From Acheta domesticus (taxonomy: Eukaryota > Arthropoda > Insecta > Orthoptera > Gryllidae): a stretch of DNA of 64,000 nucleotides. The position numbers were made by a program, and so were the translations under genes. Positions within the stretch are counted from its first letter, which is position 1; every line of letters starts with the position of its first letter. Below the pieces are notes generated by a model that had not been told where the DNA came from, did no database searches, and was given only the letters and a program-made list of their open reading frames with translations. The stretch lies in the NCBI GenBank assembly GCA_031308135.1, contig JAHLJT010000631.1:221257584-221321583 (forward strand), read 5' to 3'. Below are positions 54,401-63,600 of this stretch, piece after piece.

Positions 54401-57400
54401 GCCACTCTATTTCACTAATTTGCAATTTGGCGGTGTTGAATTATGCATTTAAAATTTTAGTAAAATTGTATATAAATAAAACAAATAATCCAGTCAATTT
54501 TTATCCCTTATTTATATTGTATTTTTACTGAAATGTTCTATTACATTGCACCATACATTTTTATCTTCAACGAGCCTGTTTTCCTAAAAAAAAATACAAA
54601 TTTTTAGAGCCTAAGAATCTGTTTAAATACTGCACTCATTCCTAACATACCAGTTTATGCCATGATTGGCAATTACTGTTCACACTTTTTCTCAATAATA
54701 ATGAAATCATAAAATTAATGCTTTTATTATATTTGCCTTAAGATGAAGTTAATACTATTTTATGTCGAAAGAGTTTTTTCAGAGTTCAGTTTGTTTGGGA
54801 AATAAGAAACACTGAATTAATATACTCAAAAAGGGACAAAATTATTCCTTTTTTATTATTTTATTTTTAAATTTGAAAAACAAAATTAAGAATTTTTTGT
54901 TTCCCTTTATTCTTTATTGTTTGTTATCTTCACTTCTTCATTTTCTTATTTTATCAGTTGTTGTTTTGCTTGCTTGTTTTTGTAACTTCTCATCTTTTGT
55001 AAGCATTTGTTGTATTCTTCCAATAAATAGCACAATGACTTCCTAATCTAGTAGCTAAGTATATTTTGAGTCTGGCTAGTAGCTAATAGGTATTAACATA
55101 GGCCAGGAGTGAGGAACCTGTGTCTTTTGGAGTGTGATGTGCTTCATCAAGTTTTTGTATTGTTATCATATACTGTATGACAATAGAAGAGAGAGAATAG
55201 GAATGCTAAATTAATTTCTGTGATGAAATTTTCTGGCTTTTTTTGTTTTCTTGAAGTGACTGCCTTGAGGTTCAACTTGTATAAGACAATTGCTCAGCTT
55301 TGACTGTTTCAGAATGCAGGTTCTGATGCAGTGTGATGACATTTCTGATTTGACAGTTCTGATGTCAATTTGACTTGACTTGTCAATCTGATTTGACAAT
55401 TCTGATTGACCAAACTGCACAATAAAGACAAAAGGTATTGCCACTGGGAGGTGGTTTCCTGAGAATTCATGTACCTGCTAAACACCAGTGCATAATGAGA
55501 TGTCCATTAATCAGTGGCTTGGATGTCAGAAATGTCACTTGTGTAATTTCAATGTAGTAGATTTCCCATCACATGTTCTTGAGCAAAACATAATCACCTT
55601 CAACCTTCCTAAATTCCCTAGAAGTTTCTAAAATTTGTTCTGAACCACTCTGATTTTGACAAAATGACCACTAAAAAATTATTCTTGGGAAAGCAATTGT
55701 CTGGCCTCTGTAACACGGTATTGCTTACTTAATCCCATATAAAATCTAAATTAGTATTAAACTGAAACTGGTGGCCTGTAGCTACAGCAAAAATGCTGCC
55801 GGATAGAATAACATCAAATGGTTTTCCAAAAAGTGGCACATTCACTTCTCAAGAACAACAAAAAATATACTCTTATAATACTGCAAGAAATTAAATATGT
55901 TAACAAAACAGTCTTCATGAATATTGCAATAACATAGAACAGTAAATATACAGTACTACAACGATGCTTTACATACCAAGAATGTAAAGAAAGCTGTGAT
56001 TCCATTATTCAACACTTGAGTAGCAAATATATAATGGCAGATGGGCTGCCTTGGAGCATTGCTGGTGAATGGAACAAGCTGTAATTGGTGACACACTGAG
56101 TATGAGAACTCAGTCAATAAGCCAATAAGAGAAAAGGCAGGATAACGCAATCAAATATTTGCATTTAGTTGAAATCAAAAGTTTCATTGTTTTGGAATTT
56201 TTTGTGAGTTCCTGGGTATTTAATAAAACAAAAGAAACCATCTTGTGACTAGAAATTGCTCAGTTTTCTTTCAATTTGTATGTGCATTGGAAGTTAGTAA
56301 CTTAGATTATTTGTATTTTGCAAGTTTTTATTTTTTATATTATTTATTTATTCTATTAAATGGGGTCATTTAAATCTTGATTTGCTCCTTCAAATGAGGA
56401 AAAGTTCCCCACTCCTGCACTAAGACCTAAACAATAAATTAATCATCTTTTGAACATTGTATTGGAATGCTACGTAGTCGTGGCTTTGTGATACAGAATT
56501 CTTAATTTCAAGAAAAATGAACAAAAGAACTATCATCTTTCTGAAAGAAAACAATTTTTATTACTAAATTATTTAAAAATATTAATAACAAAAACAATTA
56601 TCTTCTTAAGGAAAAACACAAGAACCATTGGGGAAAAAATGGTGGCTTTTGAAGAGATATTAATATTGCATTATTTCTTGATTTCAGAGGTCATTGACTT
56701 TGTTTTAATATTTCCAGCAATTTACGCGTACAAGTAGACCTATAATTTTTCTTTCTTGGTGGAAGAGGAGAGCAGATGACCTTCGTAAGGTGAGGCCTCG
56801 CTTTCAAACAGACTGTCCATCAATAATACAATGTCTTTTCCATTTTCCTAATTAAATTCGCGCAAAACTTGCACTAAATCCACTCAAAACTAAAACATCC
56901 ACTTCCAAATTGTGAGAATTTTTCATAATACATATGTTTGTGTATGGTGTCTTGATTCTATAAAATTTCATTTACCTGAATGAGAACCATTTCTCTCATC
57001 AGGAACTTAAATTGAAACATGTTTCCTACATCTAGCATCTTAAAATGTATTTTTGTTCGAAAAATTTAATTTCTAGTGCAAATTATGCTAAGAACTCATA
57101 TTAAATTGAAAATTTGTGGGACATTTAACATTTTTGTGCTGTAGCATTCATATCTGAAGACTTTTTAAAGAGAACATTTTTAAAGTCTTGCATAAAATAT
57201 TTTTCAGAAAAAATTGTTGTATTATTTAAAAGTTTAATTTTGGATTCAATGTTGTCGAAAGTGCATTTTTTTGTGAAAAATCTATAATAACCAATTCATA
57301 AAATTGTGAGTAATGATTTTAAATATTGAGTAATTCAAGATAAAAGTGAACATTTATAATTTTTGAAAATTGAAAAGTTGTAATGAAAATGGAACTTGTT

Positions 57401-59424
57401 TCAAATTCTTAAATTCATGTTATTTCAATTGTACAAAAATGTTTATATTTGAGACCTTTTCAGAAAATTGTCACTTTGGAACTGAAGAGAAGGAGAAATT
57501 TGTCAAGTTTTTGAAATGCATCAGACCCATATTTGTGGAAATCTCAAATCATAAGCAGAATCCCTATCTTGTATTTGAAGGGACCAGGAGTAAGTGATGA
57601 CAATCCTCAAAATTGAAGTTTTGATTGTACTACGACAATATACAGCTCATAAAGTGACCCCCATTTGTAATTTTTTTTCACTTGAACCCCTTAAATCTAA
57701 AGGTTCACTTGCTTGTGAACTTAAGTGCTTTCATGTGTATTATCAAGTTTTATACCCAAATTAAAATATTGGACATTTTCAAAAATCCAGGAAAAATGTT
57801 TGCAGGAGTTAGTAAATAATATTCTATTTTTAAATGTTTTGATGCAAGCAATTATTTTCCCAGTTTTTAAATAATTAAGCCCATCCCCAAATTTCCCTTC
57901 TTCCGGAATACATTGTTTGAATTCTTGGACAGCCTGTAAAGTATTGGCATTACCTTCATAAGTACAAAACGTTTAATTTACACAGTAATAAACAAGAACA
58001 TATTTTAAGATAAGGTTTTATTTTGTGATCTTCAGCAGACTTAATTAGCCTACATCAGTAATATTTTTGTACAGTAATTGTGTGTACAACTGGTTTGTAT
58101 TCAGCATGTGGAAAAGAAAAAGATTATAAAGAAGAAGAAGATGATGGAAAAGGAGGAAGCAAATAAGAGTAAGATGGGGGAGGAAGAAGCTAATGAAGAA
58201 AAGAAATAAATTAAAAATGAGGAGGCATCAAATTATGTTATTTTTTGGGTCAAGAATATTCTCTTATTGATCTGACAGATGCTACGTTTGGTCTTCTGCA
58301 GCTTAGGGCCAGTTTGGCTTGGCTTGGTATCACTTGTGACACAAAGAATTCTTGCTATTTTTCATTTCGTGTCAGTATCACAAGAACAAGAATTATCCAT
58401 TGTTTATTTGACATTTAGAAATTGAACTTCTCAGATTGATATGTCATTTTTCTTGTACGTGTGCCATTTCTGTACTGGAAATATTTCTGGACGGCAGGAG
58501 AACCTGCTCTATAGCAAATTTGTAAATTGTGGTGATTTTTAAACTTGGTCAATTTCTCCTCGAATAAAATTTAATTTATTACTGCTTGATCTGACACAGG
58601 ATGGAATTGGAGAATTTGCACCTGCTGTTGATAAAAGAGCTTACTGGGTAAGCTTCTTGGATGGCATGCAGCGTATTCTGCTGTTTACTTATGATTTAAA
58701 TGTAGCTCGTGATGCTCAATCAGCTGGCGAAATGGAACGGATTGATCAGGAAATCACAGTAGCTATTCATGGAGTTGGACTGTCTCTTGTAAACAATTAC
58801 ACTGGTCTAGAAAATTTGTACTGCTGCCTTGCTAGGTCAGTGCCATTTACTTCAAATATTTTTTGTATTAATTTTTTGTATACCAACAGTTATATTTTTG
58901 CTTTTTACTTGCAGCTCTGGTGTCATATGGGAAATGTGTAAACTTAACCAGAAAAGATTCAAGCCCTTAAATGTCATGGATACTCGACTTGTGGAAGAAG
59001 CTTATGTCCGTTACCAACAAGATCTTGTTCTTGGAGAAACTCCAACAGTGCAAACATTAGAAAATGGAATGGAGGTTAGTTGTTGACTATAAATACAAGG
59101 GTAGGGCTTAGTAGGAAAGCTTTCATGAAAAGGTGGCAAGACACAATAAGTTATCATTAGAGCTTATATAAAATTGGTTCGAAACAATGATTTGTAGGCA
59201 AAAATATGCATTATGGAAGCATAGAAACACTCCAGAAACATGTAAATTGTTTATTAATTACAAAAGAAATGAATATATTTGCTTAGACAGAAAAAATAAG
59301 TGATAAATAAAAAGCAGTCGAATTGAGTAAATTGGTTGCTTTTTTACTTCTCGCTTAATCTTTCTTTCTGATCAAATATATTCATTTCGCTTGTAAATAA
59401 TAAACAACTTACATGTTTCTGGTC

Positions 59425-59458
<34 letters not shown>

Positions 59459-59617
59459 CGCACGCACACACACGTGCACGCACACGCGCGCGCACACACA
59501 CACTCGCGCGCATGCACACACACACACGCGCGCATGCACACACACACACGCGCGCATGCACACACACACACGCGCGCTTGCACACACACACACACGCACG
59601 CACACACGCACGCGCAC

Positions 59618-59648
<31 letters not shown>

Positions 59649-60639
59649 ATTTATTCTCAATTTATACAAATAATATTGGTGTGATATGATATGGTGCCTG
59701 ATGTTTTATTGTTACATTAACTTTTAAAAACTTAAATAAAGAGGGGAATAAAACTAAAGGGCTTAAAATTTCTAAAAAGTATGTAAATTGATATTTCATT
59801 GTTTTTTGTTGTTTTTTTAATGTATTTCTCTGTAGCATTGACAGAAAATATTTCTTATAGTTTTATTGAAATTTTTGTGTAGGTCGATTTGAGAAGGGAG
59901 AGTTGATACAACCACACCGTCGACGTCTGAAACGCACCTACAATACTGGTCTGTGGTTGCAAATGAAGACTTCAAAACATCAAATGCAATTGCATGCAAA
60001 GGTGAATCGTTTGCAAGTGGACAACCAAATGCCAGATTGTATTTTCCCTGTGGTGGTAGCTCCTGTCCCTTTGCCTCGCAGCATATCTGCCAACAGTGGT
60101 AAGTTATTACCAATTATGAAGGGATTACAAAGTCCCTTCAGCCAACAATTCACAATATACTTACAAAATACAATCTTAACATTGTATTGTGTTCAATTGC
60201 ATTTAGGAAAAAATTTGCAGTGCTGTTAGTGGGTCATATTTCTCATATATTTAGCATGTGTTTTAAAAGTTTAATGTATTTCTCTTCATCAACATCACCA
60301 GCACCAATTTGTGTGTGTGTGTGTGGGGGGGATTCAACAGATAAAAAATGGGGGGGAGGTGACTTCTTTTCAGTATCCGAATGTTCTATTGAACTCTAAA
60401 TATTAAAATAAATTAAAATGTCTTTTTTTTCTTTCTTAAATGTAAACTGATGTAGGTTTCTATCAACAAATTATATAATTTTAGTGAAAAAATTATATGC
60501 AAGTTATATAATAGTGTGTAGTAAGAGAAAATTAAAAATCTGTTGCTCAGGAAGACGTGCACTTGTGTATACTTGACTCATACACAATTGAAATTGTATA
60601 AGTGACTCAATAAATATTATTATTGTGATTATTTTTGTG

Positions 60640-60672
<33 letters not shown>

Positions 60673-63600
60673 GTTGTTGTTGTTGTTGTTATTGTTATTA
60701 TTATTTATTATTATTATTGTTATTGTTATATATGATTGCAGCATTCAAACCATTTCTGGAATTAAGTATAGTGAAACGTTTGATGGAACATTCACCTGTT
60801 GTTCAGTATAAATACTTCAAGGCCCTTGTACAAGAATTTCACATTAAGGTGGATATTGGCTTTATCAATGCTCTTTTACAATTCATTGAAGCAGATGTCT
60901 CAGATGAAGATGAGGTGAGAGGCTTTTGGCAAGAAGAATCATATTCAAGATAAAACTTTGGTTATTGGCTTTTGTACTTCTTATTGGCTATTGTACATGT
61001 ATGTGTTGTTATCTAGCAAATGCGCTTTGAGGAAGATTGCAAGGTCATGAACGAACCTCTGAAGGCACATGCGTCTCTGATGTCATCAGCAGAGCAGAAG
61101 AACTTTTATGATTTGTTGCATTTCTCACCTTTGAAGGTAATTTTAATTATGTTTACAAGATTGAAATTATATGAAAATACATTAGTGTTTTGGCATTAAA
61201 CATAACATATTTTTTAAGAACTACTACATTCTTATAAACATTTCTTGACTGTTGCACAAATAACCTCTTTGTTGATTCTGTTTCTTCTTTAAGTCCAAGC
61301 ATTCTATGTTCCAGTAATTTTGGGGCAAGTTATGTCATTGTATCTTTCAAGAATCTTTCTATGTCAGTTGCTCAAGCATTGAACACTTTCCAACCACAAA
61401 TTTCAAATGCCACTTGCTCTAGTACTTATTAAATCAATATTCAGTTCCTGCTTTCAACTATAATGATTTTTTAATAAAAGTAGGTTATTTGGCCTCACAA
61501 TAAAGACATTAAAATCATAGTTAATCTTCATTTTAGGTTAAATTTAAAGTTCAATTTATATTAATTATATTATCAGAATGAACCATTTTCTTATACTTTG
61601 CCTGTGGGGAACAACAGGAAAACTAAAAATGAAAGTAAGTGATAAGACGAGGATGTTGAAAGCACAAGTAGAGAAGATAGTTCACATACACTTGCACTCA
61701 TTTGCAACATACATATACTGAAAACTTAAAACACTGTTTTCTCAATTAAAAAGATAATATTGTATTACATGTGTTATTGTACAATTCATAACATCCAAAC
61801 TAGGCATGGTAACTCTGCTTGAATTTGAAATCAATTTTAAGTTTAGTTTATTACTGCACATGCTTTTCACTCATAATTCATTTCAAATCACATGGACAAA
61901 TGCTAAGACATCTTTATTCAGTGTATATCTAAAGAATACAAATATCAATTCTGAATTTAGAAAAAAAAGGTTACTGAGTTTCCTAATTATCATCACTAGC
62001 TGTTGAATGATTTTCACGTTGTTTTTTTTTGGTTTTTTTCCTTCTGTTTATTTCACCTAATTTGTGATAAAATAAATATCCTTTCTCAGAAGGTGGCACA
62101 CAGGAATGAATATCAGTTTCATATTCAATATTCACATTGCACAATAATGAAAACTGTTGCAGTCTATAACTTTGCAACATCACATTAGGTGACACAATGT
62201 TCTACAAAGCTCCTTTATGAAAGTCTTTCAACAATCTGATTTTAAATTATAATTTGAATTAGAAACTATTCAAATTAAAGTAAATTATTAATGAATATAG
62301 TTTTATTATATGTCATTGGATTTACAAATACATCTCATGATCATGATAATGGCCTTTATTAATAATACATAATGGTAATTCTGCAATATCCTGTTCACAT
62401 GTAGCATCTCAAGTTGCATTCTACTCATCAGTTTATTATTTGTTTGAAATCATATTGTTTTATGCATAATTCATCCTGCCTTTCTATTTGAATGTAGATA
62501 CATCTGAGTTTCTCTCTAAGCTCCACTGGAGGCGGGTTGAAAGGAGTAGGTCAGGAGGCACCACATTTCCTGAATGTTCTGATGCAGAGTCTTGGAGTGA
62601 CCCTGACTGATATGCAAGATGTTGTTTTTAAGTGAGTTATTACTTTTAAGATTTGTCGGTAGTTATATTTTTACCTTCCAGGAAGAAAAATTTATTAATT
62701 TCATCTTGTTTGCCTCTTCTTTTTTTTTCTAATCTAATTTTATTAATGTTCAGTTGTAGAGGAAGCTTAAAAAAGTAATTTAATATTGATTAAGGAAATT
62801 ATAAAGATTTGTCAAAACAAAGTAATGTTGCACATTGTTTCATAATGATCTCTTCCAATCTACGTTTAATCACCTATCTGAAACAAGTGATGCTACAACT
62901 TAAAGCAGACATTTGTGTAGTAGGAATGTGTGCCAGCTGTTTACAATTGTAACAATTGTATTGAAAGACACTTAACACTTCAAAGAGGTGTCCCAACTTT
63001 CTTTTCATCAAAAGATTAATATTACAGCACTAAAAGCCAAAGTGCATCAGTGAAAACCTAATGTCCTTACAATTTCATAAAAAAATTGACTTTTTTTACG
63101 ACAGGCTTCCAGAATCTACTGCTCAAATTAATTAGCTTTCACAGATAAAACAAAATATCTTTATTTGCAGCACAGTACAGGTGAATATTAAAACAAATGA
63201 GTCCTCCTTTGTTTTTAATCAACATTATTCAGACATAGATACAAGAATGTTTAATAGCTTATCTTAATTTCATTTTCAATAAAACACTCATATGAGCAGC
63301 TCCATTTTGAATTTATATGCACAGTCGCTTTTTTCCAAGTATTTACTTGCAAATCGATCAAAGAGTTTCTAAAGGAATAAATTTGGAGATTTTTCAGGCC
63401 ACAGTAGCAGTATTATCAGGTTGTCTTTCAACTTTTCTTGCGATCTTTAGAATATGAGACAGGTCACCAGATGATGTTTGAAAATATTACATAATGATTT
63501 CCGCTGATTGATCCAGTGATAGTTGTTATATCATTTTGTAAAGGAATGACCTTGTGGAACAATGAAAGATCATTTCAGCAATTAAATATTTTTACTTTCA

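Noticed and set aside
50375..56789. Exon 21 and the cassette as mutually exclusive exons
   Set aside because: Exon 20 ends in phase 2; joined to the cassette it hits a stop after about nine codons.
57370..57597. 75-codon frame in intron 21
   Set aside because: No recognised motif, no phase-compatible acceptor and AT-rich codon content; likely chance.
59075..59082. Alternative exon 23 donor at 59079 (a|gttgtt) to fix the exon 24 phase
   Set aside because: It would restore phase with the first AG, but the donor is much weaker than gag|gttagt and the added residues have no family support.
59344..59689. Cys/Val and His/Thr frames over the CA/CG array
   Set aside because: Microsatellite artefacts in intron 23.
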